Assembly: GCA_018136815.1 (NCBI GenBank) | Contig: CM030932.1 | Coordinates: 1,646,793 to 1,710,792, forward strand | Source of the DNA: Isochrysis galbana | Taxonomy: Eukaryota; Haptophyta; Isochrysidales; Isochrysidaceae | Length of the DNA: 64,000 bases | Direction: 5' to 3' | Shown: positions 19,224 to 29,154 of the stretch, piece after piece | Numbering within the stretch: the first letter of the stretch is position 1 | Layout of the letters: each line of letters starts with the position of its first letter | Position numbers and translations under genes: made by a program | Notes under the pieces: model-generated | What the model was told of the DNA's origin: nothing | What the model saw: the letters and a program-made list of their open reading frames with translations, nothing else | The model's database searches: none

Positions 19224-21178
19224 CTATGTTCCATCGTCCTTTTCCTTTGGTAGCCCCCCGTGGTCACCGAACTCACCACCACCACGCTTAGCGGTAGGAG
19301 CGATGGTGGAGTCTGATGAACCCACAGCTAAAAAAGGTCGCTGACGCAAGACCCAGTCCTTAATCTCGGGACGAAGCTCAGCTGCGATTGAAAGTGTTTC
19401 GTCGGCCTTCTCGTAATCCCCTTGCGAATGATAGACATCTGCTAGACACAAGTGCGCCTCAACAAAGGAGGGCTCAAGCTCCAGCACCTGCCATCAAGAT
19501 AGCATGGCCGACAGGCATCAGGGCTCGTCGCGAGTGGGAGCTGGGAAGGATGTGGATGCCGAGCGTTTCCCGTGGTAATTTGCGAAACGGGTAACAACCC
19601 CAGTCCCCTCAGCGCGTGTTCTGGGCTTCAGTCGCTCCGCCTGCTCCGTTCACCTGTTTTAGTAGTTCTTGAGCTGGTCTATATTGTCCTTGGACAGCAA
19701 GCGCAAGGGCTAATTGGAAGCGTAATGGCCCTGACGCTGTCACCTGACAATTTACAGACAATTAACATGGAAAGCAGGGACCCTAACCGGAAGATTTGAG
19801 GTGGGTATGCTCGAAAAGAGCGGGGCGAAAGGAACGGTCAGGTGCACGTCTCAGGTTTCGCGAGGGCACACCTCACACGTTTGGATGGCCTGCCACAGCA
19901 AGTCGACCGCCTGGGCAGGGTTGCCCTCGTTCAAAAGGGATTTGGACTTTGCAATCAGCGTCATCATGTCGTCAGGGCTAGTGGTTGCTGGTGGTGTCAC
20001 TTCGTCAGGCTTCTTACCGACCTTTCGTGGCATGAGTGTGGACGCTGAGGCAAGAGAGCTAGTAATGGCCGCTCTGTGACCATTGTCCCGAATCGAAGGG
20101 AAGGTCGCCTTCTTTGCATCCCGAATAGCCACAGGGCTCCCACCTCCAACGGCTGCATCAGCTCTTGTTCGCCGTGCCGCAGTGACTGCCCCTCCGTCTG
20201 CAACGGCAAGGGTGACAGAACGCAACAAGCGGAGAACCGAATGTTGCGCCAAGGAGAAGGCGGAGTTGGGTATCCAGCACGCGAAGACGCCTGGGCGCAA
20301 GGATAGAGGAGATCGTGCCATCATTATGCCATCATCGCGCCATCCCGAGCACGAGGCAGGACCAGCCTCGATACGGCAGTCGGTCGACGCAAAGCTCCTA
20401 CACCCTGCTGCAAGCACACCAATTGTGACCGAGTGTGGTGTAACGTCTTCCGCTCCAGTCAACCAAGGCAAGGTGTACGCATACCTGCTGGGAGCTCGGC
20501 AAACACAGGGATGGCCACTAGCGCAATCGCCTGCCACAAATTCCGCACTGTCACGAAGAGTGTCGACGCGCTCGATGGCATGGAGAGCTGCAGGTTGGCG
20601 AGGAGGAAGGCCACTGAGGCGAGCGGGAGTGCCCAGCTGCTATCTGGCTTTGTGAGGTCTCGGTGCACAGTGGGCCCTCCCTGCTTGAGTTCTGCCTCAT
20701 ATGGCGAGCCCGGCTGCGTCATCCGGCGGATCGAAACTACAGAATATACCAGAATCGGGATCTGGACGAGTGGTGACACAATGAGGGCAAGCGGCTGGAC
20801 TGAGGCGGCACGGCAATGCTTATACATCCTACTCGCGGTGGCCCATGCACGCCACGGTGCTGGCGACAAGTAAGAGCACTCATGCCGGATGGCGAGGAGC
20901 GCCGGGCGCATCTGCGCCATCTTTTGGGTCTCGCGCAGCTGATATGAGACCAAAGGAAGCAGAGAGAGGCGAAGGAGGAGCACTGATCCACAGATGGAAG
21001 CCCACCAGGGAGCAGCAGTACTCGCATGGATCACAGCAACGAATTGGGCTGGTAGGTCCAGTGCCGGTTCGGCAGCCACGTAGCTCAGTCGTCGACTGAA
21101 GCGAGCTCGAGCTCTGGCAGACAGAGTAGAAGGAGCGAGAGAGGAGAGAGTGGCGCGTCGAGCGATGGAGAGGGACAT
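19224..21178 (-). CDS. OXA1/COX18-family membrane insertase with C-terminal TPRs
   Basis: Four-exon model (minus): 21178-20485, 20290-19872, 19743-19654 and 19487-19224; 488 residues, all junctions in phase with GT-AG borders. The N-terminus is Ser/Arg/Ala-rich like a mitochondrial presequence. The insertase core shows WWASICGSVLLLRLSLLPLV with the conserved membrane Arg, VSPLVQIPILVYSVV, and across intron 1 PAGVFACWIPNSAFSLAQ, the last-helix signature of the Oxa1/YidC/Alb3 family. A linker then leads to TPR-type helices: LIAKSKSLLNEGNPAQAVDL, PLRFQLALALAVQGQYRPAQ and EAHLCLADVYHSQGDYEKAD. The Oxa-TPR layout is that of plant OXA2-type proteins, which act in inner-membrane insertion and cytochrome oxidase assembly. 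Mitochondrial location is inferred. Confidence 0.8.
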
Positions 21179-21278
21179 TCCACGCCGCGACCGACCTTTT
21201 TGTTTTAGAAGTATGCGTTTGGCGTTTCTATGTCCCCTCCTTGTCCTTGAAGGCTAGTCACCGTGTCACCGTCGCATC

Positions 21279-21385
21279 ATCCTAGATGGGAAATACGTAT
21301 TCACCGTATTTGTATGCAAACCAAATACAGACCGTATTTGCCGTATTTGAAACCCCCTCCGTATTTGCCCCCGTATTTGGAAGTA
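21279..21385 (-). repeat. GTATTTG/AAATAC island, probable 3' end of hAT fragment 2
   Basis: On the minus strand it follows the hAT ORF by about 140 bp. It is filled with CAAATACGG words and ends AATACGTATTTCCCATCTAGG. The terminus equals that of the island after the first hAT copy at 7893. Confidence 0.6.
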
Positions 21386-21521
21386 GAAGTAGAAGTAGTG
21401 AAGTAGTAGTACGTAGTACGTAGAAGTAGACAACGCGACAACGCATACTGGTCTGTGGTCTGTAGTGCGATAGTGCGATCATGTGGTCTTCACACACGGT
21501 GTGTGGTATATGGATAGGTCC

Positions 21522-21830
21522 TCAGACGAGCAACTTTTGAATACTCTCAGCACTGGGGTGCACAACATCATCACCAAGCCAATCGTCGTCATCATCCTCA
21601 TCGCTGTCATCATCACTCTCCCACTTCGGAACATCTGGACGCCAACCAGCGCTTTGCACACGCATTTGCACATGCATGGACTCATGGCAAAAAACCAACT
21701 TATTTGCCACATGATGGGCCATACGCGAACGCGCTTGAGAATGAATTTGGCCATACACCGACCAATTGCGTTCAGCAGCTGACGCAGCTGTTGGTTGGGA
21801 CAAAACTTGTTGTGCAATGGTTGCAAGCAA
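21522..21830 (-). pseudogene. hAT transposase C-terminus (5' truncated)
   Basis: About 102 codons: IAQQVLSQPTAASAAERNWS, then VYGQIHSQARSRMAHHVANK and an acidic tail (DDDSDEDDDDDWLGDD). It is very similar to the end of the ORF at 6590-7500, so both come from one family. Everything before the dimerisation helix is gone; upstream DNA is a different repeat island. Confidence 0.8.
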
Positions 21831-21837
21831 GGCTAGG

Positions 21838-21990
21838 GCTGACCATTAACAGGCAAGTTTTTTGGAAACCCATTAGTAGTTTTTCAAGGCCAGTACATTA
21901 ACAGGTTGAGTTTTTCTCTGGGTGTTAACAGGTAGTTTTAGGGGTGTTAATACCCAGTTAGTGGCCATTAACAGGTTAAACCCATTACAA
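21838..21990. repeat. Word island: ATTAACAGGTT variants
   Basis: Repeats of ACATTAACAGGTT, GTGTTAACAGGTAG, CATTAACAGGTTAAACC and AACCCATTA within 150 bp. Spacing is irregular and both orientations occur. It abuts the truncation point of hAT fragment 2. Confidence 0.6.
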
Positions 21991-22019
21991 GCTGTTACCC
22001 CAATGTTGGAATACATGTT

Positions 22020-22145
22020 GGGGGCGGCTGTTGGGGGGGCTTCCCTTCCCCCTTCCCCCTCCCCCTCCCCTCCCCTCCCCTCCCCCGACGCCGGGAGCCG
22101 TACCCCCCCCCTTGCCCCCCCCCCCCGACCCCCCGACGCCGACGC
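22020..22145. other. C-rich low-complexity tract
   Basis: CCCCTTCCCCCTCCCC runs and two CCCCGACGCCG units; no gene. Confidence 0.7.
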
Positions 22146-22374
22146 TGTCGTATTCCATACGATGACAGACTTTTACTTCTAACCGGTGGTTTATTTTAAG
22201 CCTCAAGGTCTCGTCGGCGACATTCTACCCCTTCTCTTACTTTCTTTCGATGTCATCAAACGTTCCACGACTGTCTTCCGTCTTCTCTTCATGCATCGGT
22301 TGTAGTCTTCCGTCTTCTCTTCGTATATCGGCGGTAGCTCCACCGCGAGGTGATCCAAGGGAAATCTAAAGGTA

Positions 22375-22520
22375 GAGAAGATGGATGCATCGATGCATCA
22401 AGAAGATGGATGCATCCATGATACCCCCTCCTAAGCGGAGTACGGGTACGACGCTTACATCGAAGATTCACATCTTGCAAAGAGTCGAAGAAGAGAAGGA
22501 ATCAAGGCACGCGCTCTCTG
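22375..22520 (-). repeat. Copia-end family R9, copy 2
   Basis: On the minus strand: TCCTTCTCTTCTTCGACTC, then GTAAGCGTCGTACCCG, the polypurine-like GCTTAGGAGGGGG and TATCATGGATGCATCCATC. It matches the DNA after the RNase H remnant at 18053, so it marks the 3' end of a related copia element whose coding part is missing. Confidence 0.55.
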
Positions 22521-22571
22521 AAGTAAGGGTTTCTTGTTGTACAGGGAGTTTTGTTTTTACACTCGCTCCAT

Positions 22572-22685
22572 GAGCAGCCCAAATATCCTACTTATATCCT
22601 GAAATACCGAAATATCCCGAAATATCCCGCGAGCCGATATCCGCCCAAATATCCCGGGAAATATTCGGAATATTTCCGCCTGGCC
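22572..22685. repeat. Word island: GAAATATCCCG variants
   Basis: Repeats of GAAATACCGAAATATCCCG, GAAATATCCCGCGAGCC and CCAAATATCCCGGGAAATAT, ending in GGAATATTTCCGCC. It has the same build as the other islands but a different word. Confidence 0.6.
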
Positions 22686-22689
22686 CTAA

Positions 22690-23675
22690 CCATGGGGCAG
22701 AAGCTGAAGACTGCAACAAGTTCGCCTGGACCGTCCTCAACAAGGGAGAGTACGAGCTTTGTGTGTGGCAGGCTGCGCAGCTCATCGTGTCTTACGGCAA
22801 TTTCTTTTCCGGCACGAGGTGCGGCCTTCTCTCGCGAGGCTCACACGGATCCAAATTTTCGTATTCCGTTTGGGCGCCGGAAAGTATTTGGCACTACAAC
22901 GTGCAAGGCAGGAGCGCAACCGACAGCCATGATCAGTTGCGCAAGAAGCTCTCCTTGGCCACACGGCGCGAGTCGTGCGCAACGGCACGAAAGGAATCTT
23001 GTTTGCGGTAGACATTGCCATGACGAACGGCCACATCGTCCACAACTTCCTTGCGCACAAAGCGGGGCTGCATCCGAACGTTGTTTGTGCGCCAGCGCAC
23101 CAAGGTGTGCTACCTAGCTACCTACCCCAGCACTTGCACAGCACGGCACGGCTCCACTCCCACTCCACGCCCTGCGCCTCTCCCTACGCACATCATGTGC
23201 ATGTGCACATCTCACTCCACATGCGCTTGTGCTCATAGGCTACATTCTGTCTGGAGTGGGCATCAGCGATACTCGACGCAAGGAGCAACGAAGCCGTTAC
23301 GCAAGCGCAAGCCGCAAGCCGGCTGGTTTAAGTGTGATGAGGGCAGGGATGATGAACTCCATGGAGTATCTGAGCCCTGTGTCAACGCACGTACAGCAGC
23401 AGCAGCGCGCCGAACACGAATTAGTGGACATGGGCAAGGTGGCGCTCGAAATTGCCGATCAAAATCGTCTAGGTGGCACTCGAGGCCCACTGAAGACGGC
23501 CGAGCGCGTATCCCCCCAGAAAGGTGTGTGTGGGTATTCCCAGTGCTGTGTGGACAAGCCGAAGCGCCCCCAGTTCAGATGCTTTGCCTGCCGTCTGCCG
23601 TGACGGACAGGGAGCTTATTACTTATTACCACGTCCCGTGTTTTTTTGCGTGCCATCGGTGCCTCCGGGAGTAGT
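22690..23675 (+). pseudogene. Decayed transposase, C-terminal part, possibly piggyBac-like
   Basis: Protein-like reading is spread over three plus-strand frames. At 22690-23000 it reads FAWTVLNKGEYELCVWQAAQ and later LRKKLSLATRRE. At 22980-23100 it reads GTKGILFAVDIAMTNGHIVH. At 23280-23675 a basic stretch is followed by QFRCFACRLP, then YYHVPCFFACHRC. A 'D-I-A-x-x-N' helix followed by paired Cys/His motifs is usual at the end of piggyBac-family proteins. Frame changes and a stop near 23011 argue for decay, although introns could explain some. The start and first catalytic residues are not identified. Confidence 0.4.
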
Positions 23676-24034
23676 CGGGGGTGTTTGTGTATTTTTGGCC
23701 ATGTTTGCGATTTTGCACTTTTCGCAGCTCTACAAATGCATCATAACTCTACATACACAGCTTAGGCTGCTTAGGGGATGCTATCCTGCCTTTGGAAAGG
23801 CCGCCCAGCCAAAAATTCGTTTGCCGTACATAGGCCACACTGGCCGGAATGAGCACTACAAAACCCGTTTTTCGGCACATACTAGGGTTAACGTTAACGT
23901 GAAGCAATGGCGGCGAGCAGCAGGTGGAGCCGTTCAACTCGTAGAGTAAACAAGTGTCAAAAAGCACTTGTTTACAGTATCTTACCCCTCGGGGGTTCCA
24001 CGCCACCACAATATTATCTACCACATTTTTGAGG

Positions 24035-24787
24035 ATGCCGTCGCTCGTACCCCTTCTGCTCCTCTCCACGGCCCTTTCGCTCTCAGCAGCCCGGTTGGCT
24101 GCCGGGCTTCCGCTCACCAAGAGCTGCCTCGCGCTGCGGTGCGTTTCTGTTCGCTTGAGCTCCGAGCCGGATGAATTTCAGCTGTTACGCAACTCGGCGG
24201 TCGCGGGTGCTACTGTAAATCTTGGCACTGCAGCTTCAGATGCGAGGAGTGGACTGGATGCGTTGGGGCGGCGGAGTGAAGAACGGTTGCGTGCTCTGGG
24301 GGCGCTTGATGGGCCACCGCTACCGCCGCCGCGGTCTGCATTCACCACGCGTTCGTCGGACGAGACCCGCACTGAAGCCAATGCAATGCTTGAGCAGATG
24401 CGCAAGAAGAAGTCTGGAGAAGCAGAGGCTGAGTATGCCGCGGTGATAGGTGCCGCACAGAAGATGGCGCAGAGCTGGTTGGATGCCGGATTACCTCAAC
24501 GCGCTGAGAAGGAGTTGAGAGGAGTGGTGGGCTACGTATCGTATGGGACAGAATTTGGTGGTGAGTTTCACTTGCAACTAGCGCAAGTGATTGATAAATG
24601 TGGCCGGCCATTGGAAGCGCGCCGAATGCTGATGCGAGTGGTTGAAGAGACTTCCTCGTCTTCAATACGCTGGCGTGCGCAGCAGCAGGCAGGTTTTATG
24701 GCGACGGGCCTCGACTCCTCGTCTAGCAATTCAGAGCTCAGCTCCTTGTTCGGCAAACATATTGAAGGTGGCGGCTGGGCACAATAG
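24035..24787 (+). CDS. Hypothetical helical (TPR-like) protein with secretory/plastid leader
   Basis: 250 residues from the ATG at 24035; an in-frame start at 23954 adds an improbable leader. MPSLVPLLLLSTALSLSAAR is a signal peptide and is followed by a Ser/Arg/Ala-rich stretch that could be a transit peptide, fitting plastid import. After a linker (RLRALGALDGPPLPPP) comes a helical domain: TRTEANAMLEQMRKKKSGEA, WLDAGLPQRAEKELRGVVGY and FHLQLAQVIDKCGRPLEARR. These resemble paired TPR-like helices. I do not recognise a named family. No intron is required. Confidence 0.6.
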   Translation: MPSLVPLLLLSTALSLSAARLAAGLPLTKSCLALRCVSVRLSSEPDEFQLLRNSAVAGATVNLGTAASDARSGLDALGRRSEERLRALGALDGPPLPPPRSAFTTRSSDETRTEANAMLEQMRKKKSGEAEAEYAAVIGAAQKMAQSWLDAGLPQRAEKELRGVVGYVSYGTEFGGEFHLQLAQVIDKCGRPLEARRMLMRVVEETSSSSIRWRAQQQAGFMATGLDSSSSNSELSSLFGKHIEGGGWAQ

Positions 24788-24789
24788 CT

Positions 24790-25215
24790 CGATACAGAGC
24801 CACCAGGCTTGTACGGTGCTAGAGCCCCTCCTTGTCGTTGGTGACTCAGTAGCCACTCAGACTGGGCTGTGTCTGCATCTCGTCGGCATGGGCTCTGTGG
24901 GTTATTTTTGGCGAGTTGAGCAACCCCCATCCCCTGATTGATATCTCAGCAAGTGACTGAAGTGAAGGAGAAGGCCTAAAATGACTTGTAGGCGTGATGA
25001 CAGAAATCGATCGACCTACGAATCTTGATCGAGACGGTAGCGCTGTAATGGAATGTTCTATAGAGAGCTTTGTGGATCCATGAGTGTTCCGCCCGGCAGT
25101 ATTCAAAGCAAAAGTTCAATTCAATCGTTTAATGTTGCTCTCTCTCTCTCTGCACATACGACTATAAGAATGCAAATAAACATCCGGTTGTGTGGTGTTG
25201 TGAAGCACTGTTTTC
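24790..25215. other. Gene-free stretch
   Basis: 3' flank of the preceding gene; (CT)n near 25137-25151. Nothing else seen. Confidence 0.4.
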
Positions 25216-25219
25216 GACA

Positions 25220-25640
25220 TTAATTGAATAAAAATTATTTGATATTCTCGCCGCACACGCAGCCGCGGACCCACTACGACTTCTTTCACGCAGCGAACTT
25301 TCTACACCCCCACTCCCGCGGCCCTTCTTTCTCCCCCCGCCATCAGGCGACTCTCGACTCCCCATGTGCACTACTAGGGGGATAAGGATAAGGGTGAAGG
25401 GCTTAGATAATTAGATATGGTCCGGTGGCCCGCCCCCCCCCCCCCGGTGATCCGTTCTCCCCTTCCTCCTATGCCTACCGGGCTGCACAGTGTGAGAAAA
25501 AGTCCCGCTGGCCGCTGGGGGACAAAAAGAAAAAACTGGGCTCAAGCAGAGTCAAGTCCCCGGCACCCGAGGAGATAGCCACGAGAGGCGAGGCCGGAGA
25601 GGAGAATTTCTATCGGGGGAGGATTAGAGAGGGTGAGGGC
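25220..25640 (+). repeat. Repeat family R6, copy 1
   Basis: Blocks: TCTCGCCGCACACGCAGCCG, ACTTTCTACACCCCCACTCC, GCCATCAGGCGACTC, GTGCACTACTAGGGGGATAA, GGGTGAAGGGCTTAGATA, GGTCCGGTGGCCCGC, a C-run and GGTGATCCG. Copies at 27465-27720 and 50300-50560 (reverse); a partial copy is near 54415-54490. Confidence 0.6.
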
Positions 25641-25805
25641 CTGGCGAAACAACTGTAATGCGGCGACCGGGAAACATAAGTTCTCTGTCGTTCACCGACA
25701 AATGATTTGACAACTCTACGATAGATAGATTTATTTCTCATAAACATATCATTAAATTATGTTACGAATGGTGCCCCCAGCGCCCTTTCAAACATGCCAC
25801 AGACA

Positions 25806-26760
25806 CTAGAAATCAGGCTCTAGACGCGCACATGTGGACTGCCTGCGCGTCGCCATGCGGCGCACAGACAGTCCATACACATATATTACGAAGTGGCGGA
25901 GCTTGTGCGCGGTCCCGTGCTGGCCGCGAGGGTCTTCGCAGGAGTTGTCGGTCGAGTCTGCCGGGAGTGGGGAGTAGAAGGACGGCTGTGTAGGCGTGTG
26001 GGGCAATGGTGAGGGCTCCTCTTCTGGAAGAGGAGTGGTGAGCCAGTGTCCTGAGTGCAGTGTGCGACCGCCGCGGGCCGCCGCGGGCGTGCCAGATGTC
26101 TGCCTGAGGAGGGTTGCTTCCGAGGGGTGTTGAGGAGTGAGGTGAACTCCTCCGCTACCATGTGAGAGGAGGGCTTCTGTGTGCTGGGCACTGTGGCTGT
26201 GTGTGTGTTGAGGTGAGACTGTAGCATGTTGTTCCATACGGGGGGGATGCGGGGCGCGGCGACGCGACGCGTGGCGCGGAGCGGCATGAGGAGCGGCATC
26301 GCAGGCCGGCGGACTGACCTCGAGGGGTCGCTCCTCGGCGCGAGGCGTCATGGAGGGGAGGGGGTCAGACGGGGACATGGAGCGCGCGCAGACCGGAGAC
26401 TGAGCAAAAGACGAGGGGCGAAGACGCGGGAACGGGAGGACACACAAGGAAACGAGGGCGGAAACAAACGTAACCGAGGCGGGAGGTGGAAGGGGGAAAT
26501 GAACGGGGGAGGAGAACGCGGAAAGGGGGAACGGGGGGGGCGGCGGTCTCCGAAGGGAACGTGGGGGAAAAGGGCGTTCGGCTTCACCGGCTGGGGGAGG
26601 AGGCGGAGACGCCCATCCGCGGAGGTGACGAGGGGGTGGAGAGGGGGGGGGGGGGAAGAGAGATTTACTGGCATCCATTTTCTCATGGTTAACTTTCTCA
26701 TGGTAACCATCAACTCGCAAGACAGCCGTCGACGGCTGCGTGCCCCCCTCGGCTCTCCGC
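25806..26760. repeat. Repeat family R7, copy 1, with G-rich flank
   Basis: CACTGTGGCTGTGTGTG, GCATGAGGAGCGGCATCGCA and GGAGGGGGTCAGACGGGGAC blocks parallel those at 49970-50300 and 54840-55200 (GCTGTGGCTGTGGTGTGCG, GACATGGGGACAC, GGCGCTGAGC). The long Pro/His/Ser-rich minus ORF at 25806-26720 has low-complexity composition and I do not regard it as a gene. Confidence 0.4.
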
Positions 26761-26983
26761 TCACTCCCTTGTGATTACATGAATAAGTATGATGTTTTAT
26801 GGAATTACATGATGTCAGTAGCTACTCGCCCTCTCCCTCTCGATCCATAATACAAGCAAACACTTCAGCGCGCGGAGACAGATGTCTGTTGTCATACGAA
26901 AACAGGAGTTTCATTGAAGAATACCAAATGAAGGGTAACGGAGCGAGAGAGATCGAATTGAGGCGATTCTCAACAACGGTATC

Positions 26984-27145
26984 TGGATATATGACGGATA
27001 ACCGGGTACCTGGAAGTATCTGGTATGCCAGGATTTACTATCTGGATATCCGGCTGCCTGGTAGCGCGGCGCACGATCCCTATCTGGATACCTGGATCCG
27101 TCTACTTAATAGGCAAAGATACCTATTATCTGGATATCTGGTAAA
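26984..27145. repeat. Word island: ATCTGGATA variants
   Basis: TATCTGGATATATGACGG, ACCTGGAAGTATCTGG, CTATCTGGATATCCGG, TATCTGGATACCTGG and TTATCTGGATATCTGG occur within 160 bp, with irregular spacing. Confidence 0.65.
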
Positions 27146-27254
27146 CCGGTTACGGGTCTTAGAGAGAGGGGGGGGCTCGTGCCCCCCCATGGGCGAACTA
27201 AGTATAAACTTAGTTGAATAATGAGAATGAGAATGGGCATCCACGATCCATGAT

Positions 27255-27450
27255 CCTAGATGGGAAATACAGTGCTGGTGCTGGGGCGATCATTATCGAT
27301 CATCTGCAAATACTACTACTATATTAAATACACAGCCAAATACATACATATGTGTATTTGGCCTCCGGCCACAAAACATTTCAAATACATTCGAGGCCTA
27401 CAACCCAGGACGCGCTTCAAATACAGCCAAATACATATGTATTTGTAAAA
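27255..27450 (+). repeat. AAATAC island, probable hAT terminus
   Basis: Starts CCTAGATGGGAAATACAG, the terminus seen at 21281. Inside are AAATACACAGCCAAATACAT, GTATTTGGCCTCCGGCC and AAATACATATGTATTTG. No transposase is adjacent, so this would be a non-autonomous or deleted copy. Confidence 0.55.
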
Positions 27451-27464
27451 TAAACCTTTTAATA

Positions 27465-27720
27465 GTCTCACCGCACACGCGGCCGTGGACCCTCTACTTT
27501 CTACTCACGTAGGAAACTTTCTACACCCCCACTTCCCCGGCCCTTCTCCCCCCGCCATAAGCCATAAGGCGACTCCCCCCGTGCACTACTAGGGGGATAG
27601 GGGTGAAGGGCTTAGATATGGTCCGGTGGCCCGCGCCCCCCCCCGGTGATCATTCCCCCCCTTCCTCCTGTGTCTCCGAGTGGGCGGCGGTCTCAGCCCC
27701 GACTTATCCTGTAAACAGGT
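27465..27720 (+). repeat. Repeat family R6, copy 2
   Basis: TCTCACCGCACACGCGGCCG, CTTTCTACACCCCCACTTCC, GTGCACTACTAGGGGGATAG, GGTGAAGGGCTTAGATATGG and GGTCCGGTGGCCCGC, as in copy 1. Confidence 0.65.
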
Positions 27721-27749
27721 GCGGGACTTACCTATTTTTCGGTGAGCGG

Positions 27750-28195
27750 AGCTCTCGCTCCGCCCACCCCCTTCTCCGCGCTCTCTCTCCCCTCTCCTGC
27801 GGCACGCGCGATGGCGCGCCTGCGGCAGGCCTGCAGCTGCCCCTGGCGACCCCTGGAGGCTCCTGGAGGCCAGCTCTGGGGGCAGAGGAGGCTGGGGCTG
27901 GGCCCTGGCCTCCCCTGCCTCTCCCTCGCTGGCGCTCCTGAGCCTCTGGGGCCCCCAATCTGCACCTGTCTGCCTGTCGACCAGGGGGGGAGGGGGGGTT
28001 GGAGCAATGGGCTGGTCACGAGGGGCCAGGATGGGCGAATGGGGCGAGCCTGTGGGGAAGGGAGTGGGTCAATAGGGCAGTGGCCTCCTGGCAAGCCATC
28101 AGGCGTGCCAGGAGGATGGGTGGTTCCTCCCCCATGGCAGGGGAGGAGTGGAGAGAGGGGGGGGCTCGTGCCCCCCCATGGGTCAACCAAGTATA
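27750..28195. repeat. Composite repeat family R2, copy
   Basis: TGGCCTCCCCTGCCTCTCCC, CTCGCTGGCGCTCCTGAGCC, a CCTCCCCCATGGCAGGGGAG block and GGGCTCGTGCCCCCCCATGG. It combines R2 blocks in reverse and forward orientation. Confidence 0.5.
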
Positions 28196-28202
28196 AACTT
28201 AG

Positions 28203-28345
28203 TTCTAAATACATATGTATTTGTATTTGGCCCCTGGCCAAATACGCTAAATACGTGTTCCCCAGTTCCCCATCTATCTACTATCTAGTGACTAGTGACT
28301 AGTGATAGTGAATATGTGATATGTGATATGTGATATGGGGTTGGC
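28203..28345. repeat. AAATAC island end plus short word repeats
   Basis: CTAAATACATATGTATTTG, GTATTTGGCCCCTGGCC and AAATACGCTAAATACGTG end in TCCCCATCTATC, close to the hAT-type terminus. Then follow CTAGTGACTAGTGACTAGTG and GATATGTGATATGTGATATG. Confidence 0.5.
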
Positions 28346-28377
28346 TAGGATATAACATCAATTATTTTATCCTATCG

Positions 28378-28460
28378 CGAGGTAGGGGCTCCGTTGCCGT
28401 CGAAGGCTTCGGTCCCTCAGCACTAGGGTGAAACAAGCACAGACAAGAAAACTCTAACAG
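28378..28460 (+). repeat. Repeat family R1, partial copy
   Basis: TCGCGAGGTAGGGGCTCCG, TTGCCGTCGAAGGCTTCGG, TCCCTCAGCACTAGGGT and the ACAAGAAAACTCTAAC tail. Confidence 0.6.
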
Positions 28461-28574
28461 AGGGGCTCGGGCCTCACCATTAGCTAGTGAACTAAGTATA
28501 AATTTAATTCTGCAATGTGTTATCTAATACTAAGATATACGAGCACAGAGAAACTGGGGATTCTTTCGGCCGAG

Positions 28575-29150
28575 ATGCTCAGCCTCTCAACCCTTGCCTG
28601 CCTCACTCTCCCTTTCGCACCTTCCTCAGCGCTGCTAAGCCGTCGCGCAGTGCTTGCGCTCCCAATCGCCATGACGCCTACCTCGGCGCTCGCCTTTCAG
28701 ACCCCCGTCCTCGAACAGTTCAGTGACCCCAAGGCGCGTGCACTGGCTGCGCCTCGGCCCAACCCGGAACTCTCGACGCAGCAGCAGGCAGCCTTCTTCG
28801 CCATCACGAATAACGACCTACTGACGCTGCAGAAGATGATTGATAGCGGTTGGGATCTTGCCAAGGCGACCGACACCTCCGGAAAGACATCTCTGCATCG
28901 TGCGGCTCAACTTGGCAACGCAGATGCCATCAACATTCTGGTGAAGGCGGGTGTGCCCCTTGACCCCATCAATACCTGGCAAGAAACTCCGTTGCACATT
29001 GCCGCACGCAATGGCTGTGTTGCCGCCGTTAAAGCTCTGCTGGATGCTGGCGCCTCGACCTCGGCTCAAACATTTGGAGGAGACACAGCAATGTCGCTTG
29101 CCCAAAAGTATAAGAAGGCGAGCGTTGTAGAACTCTTGGCCTCGAAATAA
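28575..29150 (+). CDS. Ankyrin-repeat protein with thylakoid-lumen-type leader
   Basis: 191 residues from the ATG at 28575 (an in-frame ATG at 28515 adds an unlikely leader). The leader has two hydrophobic parts: a signal peptide (MLSLSTLACLTLPFAPSSA) and, after LLSRRAVLALPIAMTP, an A-x-A cleavage site in TSALAFQ. A twin-Arg pair before a hydrophobic stretch ending A-x-A is what Tat-dependent lumen proteins show. The body holds ankyrin repeats: SGKTSLHRAAQLGNADAINI, QETPLHIAARNGCVAAVKAL and DTAMSLAQKYKKASVVELLA. Single exon. The partner is unknown. The lumen assignment is inference from the leader; it could also be stromal or secreted. Confidence 0.7.
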   Translation: MLSLSTLACLTLPFAPSSALLSRRAVLALPIAMTPTSALAFQTPVLEQFSDPKARALAAPRPNPELSTQQQAAFFAITNNDLLTLQKMIDSGWDLAKATDTSGKTSLHRAAQLGNADAINILVKAGVPLDPINTWQETPLHIAARNGCVAAVKALLDAGASTSAQTFGGDTAMSLAQKYKKASVVELLASK

Positions 29151-29154
29151 GGAA

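Noticed and set aside
25806-26720. 304-codon Pro/His/Ser-rich ORF (minus)
   Set aside because: Composition follows the G/C-rich R7 repeat; related repeat copies at 49970 and 54840 do not keep the frame.
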